From NCBI RefSeq assembly GCF_902635505.1, contig NC_045427.1, positions 594,907,665-594,971,664 of the forward strand: DNA of 64,000 nucleotides, read 5' to 3'. Of the stretch, positions 48,801-53,244 are shown piece after piece; the stretch's first letter is position 1, and each line of letters opens with the position of its first letter. The notes below the pieces were generated by a model that was given only the letters and a program-made list of their open reading frames with translations, ran no database searches and had not been told where the DNA came from. The translations under genes were made by a program, and so were the position numbers. This DNA comes from Sarcophilus harrisii (taxonomy: Eukaryota > Chordata > Mammalia > Dasyuromorphia > Dasyuridae).

Positions 48801-51493
48801 AAGTGAAGAGTCCAAGTCCACTAATTTTCCTAGATTTATCAGGATATCTTCATTTTATCAGGGTATTTATCAGGATTTACCTGCAGAGAGCAGGAGAAGA
48901 GAAAAAGAAAATTATGTGGGTGATGGCTGAAGAAGGTAGGAAAGAGAAGAGATTAAAGGGAAGAAGAGACAATGCTTCAGTTGTAGCCATTAGAAAGAAA
49001 TCATCAATAACAGAAAAAAAACAGAAACATGTATTATAGAAAGTGTTTCAAGGAACACATGTTTCTTTGTCTAAGGACATGTTTTAGAAGAATTTTGAAA
49101 TAATTCTTTTTCTAGTCATCCTATTTGTTTTTTTAAGCATTCTTAATTTTTTCTGTGTGTGTGTGTGTCATGGATTCTTTTGACAATCTGGTGAAACCGA
49201 GGGGTTTCAGAATGATGCTTTTATGTACAGAAAAAAAATAGATTTCAAAGGAAACTAATTTCATAAATATATATAGCTATTAAAATATTCTTAAAAGATA
49301 GGTTCATGAACTACTGGGTTAAGAAACCCTGATGTAAAATAAAAAGAAAGCATATTATCACTGACATTCCTGGGCCAACACTCTTTTTAGAAAAGTAAGA
49401 ATAATAAAATTTACTGTGTTTTCCTCAACTGAAAAGTAGACAGAATAATGGCTAATATTCTGGACTTGAGTCAGACAAACTTGATTTTGACTCTTGTCTT
49501 AGACCTTTATTATTTGTGTTACTATGGGCAAATCATTTAACTCAACTGAATTTTAATAATTCTGTGAAACAGAAGATGATAATAATAACACTTATTTCAT
49601 AGGATTGAGTATAAAATAAGATAGTTTATGTAAAATGCTTTCCAAAATTTAATGTACCATATAAAATAAGTTATTATGAGAATCATCATTATTAATAACA
49701 AAATGCTTTGAAATCACTGGATTAAACAAAAATAGGAATGCTACTTTTAATTTGCACATTGTGTTGTGTTAATCTAAGAAGAGTTTTTGTGGAAAAACTG
49801 AGTCATGGGTCAGATGGTACCCAAAAGAAACAATTAAGATTCTAAAATGATCAAGTTAAAATATTCTTATTAAAAATGATAACAATATATACTAAGTAGT
49901 GGCAGTCTTGTGAGTCTCTTCATAGCACCAATTATTTTGCACATAGTGAATTAATTGCCTTAATACAATAAATACTCATTTGAGTGTTTGAGTGAATGGA
50001 AGAATGAATAAAATTAAAGCCACAAAGTTCTCTTTCATAACTACTAATGTCTGAAATGATCTTGAGGGGAAAGGAGGCATAATTCAAGGTACCAGGAACT
50101 GACACTAGATGGAGTAAAGTTGAATGAAAGATCAATAAGAAAGAAAGTTCATTAGAAAAAGCCAGGAGCAAGCAATGGAATTTTGTAGATTGGCCAAACT
50201 CTTAATGCATTTCCTATACTTAATACATTACTCAATGAATGTTCAAATTCCAATTCTTATTTCTTTTCCTTTGCAGATCCAACTTGAATTCCTCTGACAG
50301 GTGAGTCTGACATCAGTTAAAATAAAGCAGTGATGTATTTCAAGGAAGCAAGAGTTATCCCAAGGATAAATGATGATTCCAGCCACATCATGCTTTCATG
50401 AACTACTTTCAGAGTCTCCATGTAAACTTCTAACATTTTTGACCATTTTGCTGGAAACTCTTTTTGGTCCAAAATGTTGCTAGAATAAGGAGTCAAAAGC
50501 TTCCTGGATTATTTTAGGAAGTTTATGATCCTTTCCTATTTGATTAGCAAAGTGGCAATGTGGATAGAGTATCCAGCCTAAAGTCACTTCAGGGCATGCA
50601 ATAATACCCTGTGATCACTTCAGGGGATAATTAATATTTAAGGTTTTTTGTTCTGTTTTGTTTTGTTTTTTGCTGAGACAGTTGGGGTTAAGTGACTTGC
50701 CCAGGGTCACACAACTAGGAAGTGTTAAGTGTCTCAGGTTTAACCTTCTATACAATTAATAAACATTTATTAAGCACCTACTATTTGCCTACACTATAGT
50801 AATTGTTGGGTATACAAAAGGAGGCAAAAATAGTTGCTGCCCTCAAGGAGTTCAAAAATTCATTTTACTTGAAGATGGTCAACATTACTATTAGGTAAAA
50901 ATCAGATTGTAAGACTCTTGAAAGCAAACACTTTATTATTATTCTCCTTCCTTTATCTTTTGTGTCAACCATGGGAATGAATAGGAGCTTAACAAGTACT
51001 GAATTAAAAGTCTGCCTCCCAAGAAGGTGACGGGTATGCTATCTGGATTGGCCATTATCTCACTCACTGATTGCCATTCTATGTCTCTTTCTTACTGGCT
51101 ACAGGTTTATTGATATTGGGAATCCCTTAGTAATAATGGGTAATGAGGAGTATTCAGTATGCATGCTGCTGTTATGACACAGAGCCCAGAGCCTGCAGTC
51201 CAATAAAATCAGAGGGAATTTGGCCTGAACAAAATCTACCACCTTCAGACCTATCAGCAAAGACACCAAACCTCTTTAACTCACGGCTGAGTCCAGAATT
51301 CTTCCCTTGCATTTTCAGCTGCAGAATTTTAGTTCCCCTTTTTATGCCTGAGAAAATCTGTTTACACAGAGATGAGTCCTTCCCACTCCCCATCCCTCCC
51401 CTCTTTCTGCCCCACCAGCCAAAGAATTATGAAGCAAAAATTCCCTGAATACTTTTCTTCTTTTCCAGAGATGCTCAAGTGATTGAACTCTAA
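6319..51493 (+). CDS. TMEM273: TMEM273-like small single-pass membrane protein, six coding exons (whole gene)
   Basis: Joining 6319-6361, 29474-29527, 31474-31584, 36683-36713, 50277-50300 and 51469-51493 gives 288 nt, 95 residues plus TAA. All five introns are GT-AG and the phases agree (1,1,1,2,2). Residues 1-14 (MALGSGILKILLFL) start a signal peptide. About residues 18-35 form a very short ectodomain. Residues 36-54 (YAIIGIILGIIISAGFLAL) are the membrane segment, followed by the basic stop-transfer KICMIRKH. Residues 65-95 are a cytosolic tail with acidic DNDSSD, basic RRK and the end RDAQVIEL. From memory, human TMEM273/C10orf128 (about 105 residues) shares GGAQVLA, the KYA start of the membrane segment, ISAGFLALKICMIR, the DDSS region and RDAQVIEL. 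The molecular function of the family is not known to me. A type I plasma-membrane or vesicle protein is inferred from the layout. Identification is confident from the matched motifs but no alignment was run. Confidence 0.88.
6664..6694 (+). repeat. (GTT)n microsatellite
   Basis: About eight GTT units ending in a short T-run, inside intron 1. Confidence 0.9.
7018..7410 (+). repeat. Pyrimidine-rich (CCTTC/CTTTC)n tract
   Basis: Nearly pure C/T for about 370 bases, with local 24-bp reiterations around 7225-7275. The apparent open frames over it are low-complexity Ser/Pro/Leu/Phe or Arg/Glu/Lys and not genes. Confidence 0.9.
8861..9005 (-). mobile_element. L2 3' fragment
   Basis: Antisense L2 pattern aaaacacctactgtgttcca, then cacattctaatggaggagac. 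Confidence 0.55.
9480..9612 (+). mobile_element. MIR fragment
   Basis: gtgatcttgggtaaattaca followed by cctcatatgcaaaatgagag, the MIR core in sense. Confidence 0.55.
10090..10117 (+). repeat. Poly(T) run
   Basis: Uninterrupted T-run of more than 25 bases. No adjoining SINE body was recognised. Confidence 0.85.
10327..10550 (-). mobile_element. MIR/L2-type repeat
   Basis: acaagcatttattaaacacc, ctatgtgccaggcactgtgc, then a degenerate gaggaaaccaaggcaggaac segment. It contains a local reiteration of taaattcctca. Confidence 0.65.
10978..11115 (+). mobile_element. MIR fragment
   Basis: gtgcaatggtcagaattctg head and gtgactttgggcaaatcatt. Confidence 0.5.
11475..11610 (-). mobile_element. MIR fragment
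   Basis: aataaccatctacttagcat, then ttccacagtgctttacaatc and an actattattatttctg segment. Confidence 0.5.
11690..12064 (+). mobile_element. L1 3' end, sense
   Basis: tatgatccaagataattcca, catccacatccagagaaaga, then a C-rich stretch, ttctgatttttctttcacaa and the end ataaaatgctattaagtg with an A-rich tail. Confidence 0.7.
12453..13701 (-). mobile_element. 5'-truncated L1 with ORF2 C-terminus
   Basis: The antisense 3' end at 12465 (ttaattatagctttttattt) leads through the 3' UTR into an ORF2 end read on the minus strand (13646-13251). It has the L1 motifs SKDMNRQF, HMKRCSKSLLIREMQIKTT, RYHYTPVRLARM and CWRGCGKTGTL. Target-site duplications GTGCTTCTTTCT lie at 12441-12452 and 13702-13713. About 1.25 kb, 5' truncated and inactive. 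Confidence 0.92.
14292..14480 (+). mobile_element. MIR SINE
   Basis: gtaatggatagaatattggg, cactggttcaaatcccaaac, then the trailing ccttccaattttatgatc typical of marsupial MIR relatives. Confidence 0.65.
14990..15330. repeat. AT-rich degenerate array of TTAAGTACTTAA-like palindromes
   Basis: Repeated aacttaagtact, tagtacttaaat, tacttaagtgct, cagtacttaaat, ttaagtacttag and ttgcttaagctt motifs over 340 bp, with almost no G+C. Confidence 0.6.
15350..15515 (-). mobile_element. MIR fragment
   Basis: tacattatcttgtttaatcc, ttattacacccattttatgt and gggaactgagactttgagag. Confidence 0.65.
15765..15905 (-). mobile_element. MIR fragment
   Basis: ctcattttacagatagggaa actgaggcccagagaggtgg, the antisense MIR core. 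Confidence 0.6.
16588..16672. repeat. (TA)/(TACA)/(TG) compound microsatellite
   Basis: Alternating tatacataca units followed by tgtgtgtgtg runs. Confidence 0.85.
16885..17006 (+). mobile_element. L2 3' end
   Basis: aaactccttgaaggcaaggt, tatctccaatgcctattg and atttaataaatgctttcat. Confidence 0.7.
17352..17955 (-). mobile_element. L1 3' end, antisense
   Basis: ttattaaagctttttatttt, catgcatggataatttttca, cctagatggcaagtaatata and ggttctgctcatttcactca. The imperfect flanking duplication begins TAGTCC (17346 and 17956). Pure 3' UTR and ORF2-tail fragment. Confidence 0.88.
18136..18265 (-). mobile_element. WSINE1-type SINE
   Basis: ctgaggcagttggggttaag, cagggtcacagctaggaagt and atttgaactcaggtccttct. 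8-bp flanks GGCTAAGA at 18128-18135 and 18266-18273. Confidence 0.82.
18590..19110 (+). mobile_element. L2 3' end carrying a TG/TA microsatellite
   Basis: tgcttttgcacaggctgtat, then aagactcatctgaagtgttt, later cttgagggcaggagttgtca and caaatacttgatcatgg. The (TG)(TA) run at 18884-18917 interrupts it. Confidence 0.75.
19488..19636 (-). mobile_element. WSINE1-type SINE
   Basis: gaggcaattggggttaagtg acttgcccagggtcacatgg and the head gccatctagctgctggg. Confidence 0.82.
19848..20060 (+). mobile_element. MIR/Ther1-type SINE
   Basis: caatagatagagtacagggc, agtttaaatctgccttcaga, cctcatctagaaaatggaac and ggattgttatgaggataaaa. Confidence 0.68.
20297..20455 (-). mobile_element. MIR fragment
   Basis: aaagtttgcaaagcacttga, gttatctcatttgatgtcct and an oligo-A/T-eroded core. 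Confidence 0.6.
20456..20574 (+). repeat. (GAA)n purine tract
   Basis: Two long pure GAA runs separated by gaaagaaaag. About 118 bases contain only G and A apart from two T near the end. It abuts the end of the preceding MIR. Confidence 0.92.
21398..21575 (+). mobile_element. MIR fragment
   Basis: gttggaggacctgagtacaa followed by agggagttggattagataac and ttccaattctaaatat. Confidence 0.55.
21580..21905 (+). mobile_element. L2 3' region
   Basis: cattccagtctttgctcaca and aaaagttcatctcaacttcc followed by ttccaggaggatctccccaa, the L2 3' part in sense. Confidence 0.6.
21917..21941 (+). mobile_element. Mariner-like terminal fragment
   Basis: gggtgtcccaaaagtctcag resembles a Tc1/mariner-type terminal inverted repeat. 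No partner end or transposase is visible nearby. A similar piece lies near 54630. Confidence 0.35.
21970..22385. repeat. Marsupial interspersed repeat, unnamed family
   Basis: Starts attctcaaagaggaccatga and contains agtcaccagcctcagtttct and gcccaggacc. It shares its 5' portion with 41563-41815 and its middle with 3595-3830. Confidence 0.5.
22387..22510 (+). mobile_element. L2 3' end
   Basis: ataagcttttcaaaggcaca, attcctagcacctaccaaaa and aataaatgcttgtgattgat. Confidence 0.7.
22545..22720 (-). mobile_element. L2 3' fragment
   Basis: acatttattaaatgactact, gtgctaagcactgtc and atccctgtttctaagaaact. Confidence 0.5.
22905..23105 (+). mobile_element. MIR SINE
   Basis: tgctcctgggcaagtgatct, gagcctcagattcctcattg and ggtcctttccagctctaagc. 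Confidence 0.65.
23465..23930 (+). mobile_element. L2 3' region
   Basis: ctaccattaactctccactc, acaaatctccataaagcatt, caagttgtaagttccttaat and taaataaatgctggcttgac. Confidence 0.62.
23945..24122 (+). mobile_element. MIR SINE
   Basis: ttctggatttggagttagcg, gtgtaattttgggcacatca and tcagtttcttcatctgtaaa. Confidence 0.65.
24537..24735 (-). mobile_element. Mar1-type CORE-SINE
   Basis: tgtctgactgtgtggcccca, ttcttggcaaagatactgga, gatgaggaaactgaggcaaa and ttaagtgacttgcccagagt. The left end is the RTE/BovB-like 3' tail in reverse. Confidence 0.8.
24782..24960 (+). mobile_element. MIR SINE
   Basis: aatgctggatttggaatcag, aaccttgaacaaatcaccta and tcttcatctgtgaaatgagg. Confidence 0.65.
25857..25879. repeat. 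(GT)n microsatellite
   Basis: Short gtgtgtgtgtgtgt run. Confidence 0.8.
26540..26715 (-). mobile_element. MIR-type fragment
   Basis: ccttattttacagatatgga, tatatagctagtaaatggct and caggtcttcctggctccaag. Confidence 0.55.
27755..27995. mobile_element. Two abutting L2 3' fragments in opposite orientation
   Basis: 27755-27860 has ctgaataaatacttgttgat (sense). 27862-27995 has gcacctactatgtgctaggt and tctctactttctagaactct (antisense). Confidence 0.55.
28010..28475 (+). mobile_element. L2 3' region with an inserted degenerate SINE and poly(T)
   Basis: L2-like ttcctacaacagtattttct and a final gtgtttaataaatactcctt surround a T-run (28224-28251). Around 28320-28430 an eroded antisense WSINE1-like body reads ggaggcaattaattccagtt. 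Confidence 0.45.
28545..28700 (-). mobile_element. MIR-type fragment
   Basis: ttttagagctggaaagaacc tcagagatctgttagtctcc followed by a degraded aaacaggagtttaggacag core. Confidence 0.5.
28830..28945 (-). mobile_element. Degenerate L1 fragment
   Basis: cattatcttcatatatca and the preceding tcctaggtttatttcaaatc align by eye with the L1 segment at 57985-58060. Confidence 0.5.
29474..29527 (+). CDS. TMEM273: TMEM273 coding exon 2 (ectodomain)
   Basis: The acceptor is preceded by a pyrimidine stretch (tcttcttttgcag) and the donor is gtaggt. The exon is 54 nt, phase 1 to 1, so it could be skipped without a frameshift. It encodes NFGGVQVLAKGKSTGVEI, which completes the signal-peptide end and gives the very short extracellular segment. 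GGVQVLA corresponds to GGAQVLA in the remembered human protein. Confidence 0.85.
   Translation: MLVEFRCWQKENLLVWK
29835..30300 (+). mobile_element. L2 3' fragments
   Basis: gtgagctctttgggggcagg (29850) and later ctaaattgtaaacttttgtt, ttccctagggcctaataatg. Confidence 0.55.
30555..30780 (-). mobile_element. MIR SINE
   Basis: aatagttaacatctataaaa, tctattctacagatagggaa and gtcacacagctagtaagcat. Confidence 0.7.
30935..31135. repeat. TATA/CATA simple-sequence region
   Basis: Repeated atatatgttgtatacaagca and gtatatgta units, interrupted. Confidence 0.7.
31357..31389. repeat. Perfect 12-bp inverted repeat
   Basis: TTAAAGACTAAG at 31357-31368 pairs with CTTAGTCTTTAA at 31378-31389 across a 9-nt loop. 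The left arm is also repeated at about 31329. Confidence 0.7.
31474..31584 (+). CDS. TMEM273: TMEM273 coding exon 3 (transmembrane exon)
   Basis: The acceptor follows tttttattttctattttcag and the donor is gtagga. The exon is 111 nt, phase 1 to 1. It carries the whole membrane segment, with Gly40 and Gly44 in a GxxxG arrangement, then Ser48-Ala49-Gly50, the stop-transfer KICMIRKH (Cys57 at the inner face), and the start of the acidic tail MFDNDSS. This is the most diagnostic exon, since ISAGFLALKICMIR is identical to the human protein as I remember it. Confidence 0.92.
32680..32810 (+). mobile_element. L2 3' end
   Basis: aactgtgaaatccttaatag, tttgtaccctagaatttggc and a diverged tail. Confidence 0.5.
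33380..33835 (+). repeat. Long pyrimidine-rich (CTT/CTC/TTG)n tract
   Basis: About 450 bases of C/T with G only in ttgttctt units in the right part. Several overlapping apparent frames rich in Ser, Leu or Glu/Lys are by-products of composition. Confidence 0.92.
34085..34200 (+). mobile_element. L2 3' end
   Basis: aagctctttgagggcaggga ctgtttttgc, then acagtgtctatcacatggca. Confidence 0.7.
34970..35100. repeat. TATA/CATA simple-sequence region
   Basis: Interrupted tatatgtacatgtatata units. Confidence 0.7.
35302..35332. repeat. (TA)n microsatellite
   Basis: About 14 TA units. Confidence 0.9.
35418..35540 (+). repeat. Hexanucleotide-like array (TGTCYA/TGTCTR)n
   Basis: atgtccatgtccatgtccat flanked by diverged tgtctatatc and ctccatctcc units. 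Confidence 0.8.
35630..35765 (-). mobile_element. MIR-type fragment
   Basis: ggcactgagagattaattaa, atacaattggtctatattgg and acttgaatccccgtctttct. Confidence 0.45.
36000..36300. promoter_or_regulatory. Candidate intronic regulatory element upstream of exon 4
   Basis: No recognisable repeat. It contains a perfect octamer ATTTGCAT (36121-36128), homeobox-like TAATTAACTATTAATTTT and ATTTTGCAT. Regulatory activity is inferred only from motif density. Confidence 0.25.
36683..36713 (+). CDS. TMEM273: TMEM273 coding exon 4 (31-nt microexon)
   Basis: The acceptor is tcctctttttag and the donor gtaagg is strong. The exon is 31 nt, phase 1 to 2, and encodes DTSIRRKSNT plus the first two bases of an Arg codon. 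The human counterpart as remembered reads DTIPLKKRAP, so the acid-then-basic pattern is kept. Because 31 is not a multiple of three, skipping it would change the C-terminus. Confidence 0.82.
37362..37495 (+). mobile_element. MIR fragment
   Basis: ccttgcacaagtcacagcat followed by ttcactttcctcattatatg and ggacaagatggcctttatat. Confidence 0.55.
37505..37720 (-). mobile_element. MIR SINE
   Basis: ttgttatctcatttgaatgt, ttattcccattttataggtg and agtgactcagtcaggtcaca. Confidence 0.65.
38215..38425 (+). mobile_element. MIR-type SINE
   Basis: actagatttggaatccagaa, gtgtcaccctgaagaaatct and a tail like ctctaaaattcattatctta. Confidence 0.5.
39470..39915. repeat. Compound microsatellite TATG-(TA)n-(GACA/GA)n-(CA)n-(GA)n
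   Basis: Ordered blocks: diverged TATG units, about 20 TA units (39573-39609), a 190-bp gagaca/gagaga block, a (CA) run (39801-39829), a pure (GA) run (39830-39876) and gagacaga again. Long open frames here are compositional. Confidence 0.95.
40012..40245 (+). mobile_element. Mar1-type CORE-SINE
   Basis: cacagtagatagagctggtc head, gcaagtcacttcatcctatg, then aaggaaatggcaaacgactc, cagtatctttgccaagaaaa and aaatggggtcatgaagagtg. Confidence 0.85.
40540..40980. other. Unique, comparatively GC-rich intronic block
   Basis: No repeat recognised. It has ggcagaaggtggggggcagg, then a pyrimidine stretch ending ctcccctttccag, and further mixed sequence. No exon in frame with the flanking coding exons was supported. 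Confidence 0.3.
40985..41140 (+). mobile_element. MIR SINE
   Basis: catgagttaaaatctcactt, gaccacaagcaaatcactca and ttataaaatgagagagttga. Confidence 0.65.
41215..41380 (+). mobile_element. L2 3' end
   Basis: ttagactgagcccccaggga, tttctccagtatttggcata and ggtacttaataaatgctgtt, followed by a GAT tail. Confidence 0.7.
41563..41815 (-). mobile_element. LINE-like 3' fragment with relic zinc-finger motif
   Basis: The minus strand reads LTCGRVSQARTGLISHSQTH before a stop, resembling the C-x2-C-GR...G-L-x-S-H-x3-H end seen in some vertebrate non-LTR retrotransposons. The first Cys is Ser here. The 5' end (ttcattcttaaagaggatca) resembles the start of the repeat at 21970. Confidence 0.5.
41846..41994 (-). 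mobile_element. 149-bp L1 3' end fragment with target-site duplication
   Basis: aatcactttttattgacaga, cattatctcttgcactcact, cccccagatggcaagcagtc and ctatacatgttaaag. It is flanked by 15-bp direct repeats TCATATAATCATTTT (41831-41845 and 41995-42009). Confidence 0.9.
42235..42490. mobile_element. MIR fragments
   Basis: gcttccatttcctcatctga (sense-like), then tattttgcagatgaggataa and gttgctcagtcaaggtcaac (antisense-like). Confidence 0.5.
42695..42800 (-). mobile_element. L2 fragment
   Basis: caacaaccattgtttataaa gcatgtatcaagtgcaaagc. Confidence 0.45.
43640..43860 (-). mobile_element. MIR fragment
   Basis: gctcatataaaatacatccc and attgtacagatgagaatctg. Confidence 0.45.
43862..44112 (+). mobile_element. 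L2 3' end
   Basis: ttttacaagaaatcttccct, ttagatagtgagctatttaa, tgcccagcacatagtaggtg and tttaataagtgcttttttgg. Confidence 0.8.
44450..44700 (+). mobile_element. MIR SINE
   Basis: ggtctggatatggagtcaaa, gacttgggttccaatcctgt and ttttcctcatctgtaaaatg. Confidence 0.7.
45840..45965 (-). mobile_element. L2 fragment
   Basis: aaacacttaccatgagctac and gtccctgacttcaaggaact. Confidence 0.55.
46160..46485 (+). mobile_element. MIR SINE
   Basis: aaaaaggagctggatttgag, gagtttctttatcttgaaag and cacctcatggttttattgtg. Confidence 0.6.
46755..47290 (-). mobile_element. L2 3' region split by a SINE
   Basis: Left part acaagcatttattaaacacc to tatgtgccag (46755-46802). The right part resumes at about 47058 with aattgtgctaagtgctagga, ttcaaggagctcaaaatcaa and agcttcttgcagataggatt. 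Confidence 0.75.
46803..47057 (+). mobile_element. Mar1-type CORE-SINE nested in L2
   Basis: gagcagctaggtagtacaat ggatagagcactgggcttga, gtgtgaccctggacaagcca and aaacccaaatggggtcaaaa agagttggacgtgactg. Confidence 0.85.
48056..48190 (+). mobile_element. WSINE1-type SINE
   Basis: gaggaggacctgagttcaaa tctgaccttagacacttaac, cctagctgtgtgaccctgga and an A-rich aatgaatgaatagataaata tail. Confidence 0.82.
48271..48298 (+). repeat. Interstitial telomeric repeat (TTAGGG)4
   Basis: Four perfect TTAGGG units plus TTAG, inside intron 4. Confidence 0.95.
49440..49690 (+). mobile_element. MIR SINE
   Basis: ttctggacttgagtcagaca, ctatgggcaaatcatttaac and ttcataggattgagtataaa. Confidence 0.65.
50277..50300 (+). 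CDS. TMEM273: TMEM273 coding exon 5 (24-nt microexon)
   Basis: The acceptor is ttcttttcctttgcag and the donor is gtgagt. The exon is only 24 nt, phase 2 to 2, and encodes RSNLNSSD using a split Arg codon. Human as remembered has RRNHNFSK here. Skipping it is frame-neutral and would remove eight serine- and asparagine-rich tail residues. Confidence 0.82.
50638..50742 (-). mobile_element. Partial WSINE1-type SINE
   Basis: ttttgctgagacagttgggg ttaagtgacttgcccagggt cacacaactaggaagtgtta. The tRNA-like head is missing. Confidence 0.78.
50748..50890 (-). mobile_element. L2 3' fragment
   Basis: aacatttattaagcacctac tatttgcc and gctgccctcaaggagttcaa. Confidence 0.7.
50905..51010 (+). mobile_element. 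L2 3' fragment
   Basis: attgtaagactcttgaaagc and ggagcttaacaagtactgaa. Confidence 0.5.
51469..51493 (+). CDS. TMEM273: TMEM273 terminal coding exon 6
   Basis: The acceptor is acttttcttcttttccag. The coding part encodes RDAQVIEL and then TAA at 51491-51493. These eight residues equal the human C-terminus as remembered, which anchors the gene's 3' end. The final Ile-Glu-Leu fits a class II PDZ ligand (hydrophobic-x-hydrophobic), although binding is only inferred. Confidence 0.88.
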
Positions 51494-52454
51494 CTGGTGG
51501 CTGGTTTCCGACGGTGTGCGATTGGCTTGGACAAGACATGCTACGACCATTCCCAGGGGTGCTGCTGAATCCGTACAGAAGTTTAACATTCAAAGCTGTT
51601 AATTCACCAGGAATCAAAGACAACCTGTTTACTGATGGAAACAAATGAAGAGAGGAAGAGATTCCTAAGTGCATCTGTTCTTAAAAAGAGGAAGTACTTT
51701 CTTTTCTAGATGAGGATGTGGCCTACTTTTAGCAGGGCAAGAGATTGAGTTGTTCTGTTATTAATGGGGATGGATTTACACTGACCTGTGCACATAATAT
51801 TCAGTTCCTTTTATAACCACCAGCTTACATTTGCTAGGTGGATCAGGGGACTACAGACCATTGCTATGGAACATTAAAAAAAAAATCAACCAATTCTCTC
51901 AAGTATGAAGCTGCGAGCTGAGCTTCATTAGCATTGTGGGTCTAACTAATAGCATTCCCATTTGCCTCATCAGCCACCTTCCTCATTCCTGCAGCCTTCT
52001 GGACACTGTACATATATTTCATGGGACCACTGGATTATTAACCTAGAACTGCAAGGGACTTCTAAGACCATATAGTCTAATTTCCTCAATTTGCAGATGA
52101 GGTAACAGGCACAGAGAAGTTAATGGACTTACTTAAGTTCACACAAATAGTATTAGGGATGAGATTTGCACCTGGGTTCATTGAATACAGAGTTACTCCT
52201 CTTTTTACTATACAGCATTGCTGGCCACTTCCAATACTATTATACTTCTCACAAAACCCCAGAGATATAACTAGGGTGAGATGCACAGGGGTTGTGCCTT
52301 AGGGAAATATATTTAGAGGGCACTGCAACATCTTTTAGTTCTTTAGCATAACTGAAACAACAAGGCTAGTTAGATTAACTAGCTAGTTAGATTAATAACT
52401 AAGCTAAGTAAGTAAGCTAGTAAGATTAATAAGTGAATATATGAAGTGAATAAA
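51494..52454 (+). other. TMEM273: Putative 3' UTR of TMEM273
   Basis: Non-coding sequence follows the TAA. The first poly(A)-signal variants are ATTAAA at 51873 (beside a genomic A-run) and AATAAA at 52449-52454. Another AATAAA lies at 53993-53998. Which one is used cannot be told. The stretch 51494-52020 is free of recognisable repeats, and a MIR fragment follows at about 52030. Confidence 0.35.
52030..52215 (-). mobile_element. MIR-type fragment
   Basis: tcctcaatttgcagatgagg taacaggcacagagaagtta and cacctgggttcattgaatac. Confidence 0.6.
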
Positions 52455-52460
52455 TGAAAA
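52360..52460. repeat. CTAGTTAGATTAA-type short tandem array
   Basis: Two near-perfect copies of ctagttagattaa followed by decaying aagctaagtaagtaagctag units. Confidence 0.65.
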
Positions 52461-52781
52461 ACTCTCAGAAGGTGAGAGAGGGGAGAGAGCAGGTGAGCTT
52501 CTGCCTATTGCCTATCCCTACTTCCTCATGCCTTAGCTACAGGATATCCAGTTCTCTTCTTCATCCTGCTCATCTGAAGCCTTGCTCCACACAGTTTATC
52601 CAAAGCACAGTTTGTGAAACTAATCCTTACTTCAAACAATTCTAGTTTTGGCTCAAAAAATTTTTGCAGCCTGCTGGATACTATGTCTATATTTCAGGCA
52701 TATTCAGAGTTCTTAACCCTGCAGAACATGGAGGCTAAGACAGAATGGAAAGTAATTGATATTGAACTGAAAAGTATGACC

Positions 52782-52936
52782 TTTTTTTTTTTTTTAATTT
52801 TTTACTGAGGCAGTTGGGGTTAAGTGACTTGCCCAGGGTCATAGAGCAAAGAAGTGTTAAATGTCTGAGGCTGGATTTGAACTCAGGCCCTCCTGACTTC
52901 AGGGCTGGAGCTCTATTGTGCCATCTAGCTGTCCCA
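52782..52936 (-). mobile_element. WSINE1-type SINE
   Basis: T-run, then actgaggcagttggggttaa gtgacttgcccagggtcata and gccatctagctgtccc. Confidence 0.85.
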
Positions 52937-52951
52937 CTTGATCATTATTTT

Positions 52952-53113
52952 CTTTTAATTAAAACGTTTAATTTTTCAAAACATATGTATGGACAATTCT
53001 TCAACATTAGTCCTTGAAAAGACCTTGTGTTCCAATTTTTCCCTTCCTTCCCCCACACCCTGCCCTAGATGGCAAATAAAGTCCAATACACGTTAAACAC
53101 GGTAGAAATATAT
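52952..53113 (-). mobile_element. L1 3' end fragment with target-site duplication
   Basis: aaacatatgtatggacaatt, ccttgtgttccaatttttcc and ccctagatggcaaataaagt. Flanked by TTGATCATTATTTT (52938-52951) and TTGACCATTATTTT (53114-53127). Confidence 0.85.
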
Positions 53114-53244
53114 TTGACCATTATTTTAAGAAAAAAAGAGAAATAGAGGAAGGTGGCAAGGGCCTTAGAAGTGGGGTAAATTTTACCCAAAAAAGTACTA
53201 GGCAAATGAATGGAGGAGAAATGTAGTATCCCAGAATTAGAGTT

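Larger units (their letters stand above)
36714..50276 (+). other. TMEM273: TMEM273 intron 4 (13.6 kb)
   Basis: GT-AG intron separating the two microexons. It contains SINEs, MIR, L2, an L1 fragment, a compound microsatellite and a telomere-like array. 38430-39460, 42800-43470, 47300-48050 and 48300-49430 show no recognised gene or clear repeat. Confidence 0.65.
50301..51468 (+). other. TMEM273: TMEM273 intron 5 (1.2 kb)
   Basis: GT-AG intron with a partial WSINE1-type SINE and L2 fragments. The last 450 bp before exon 6 are unique sequence. Confidence 0.65.
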
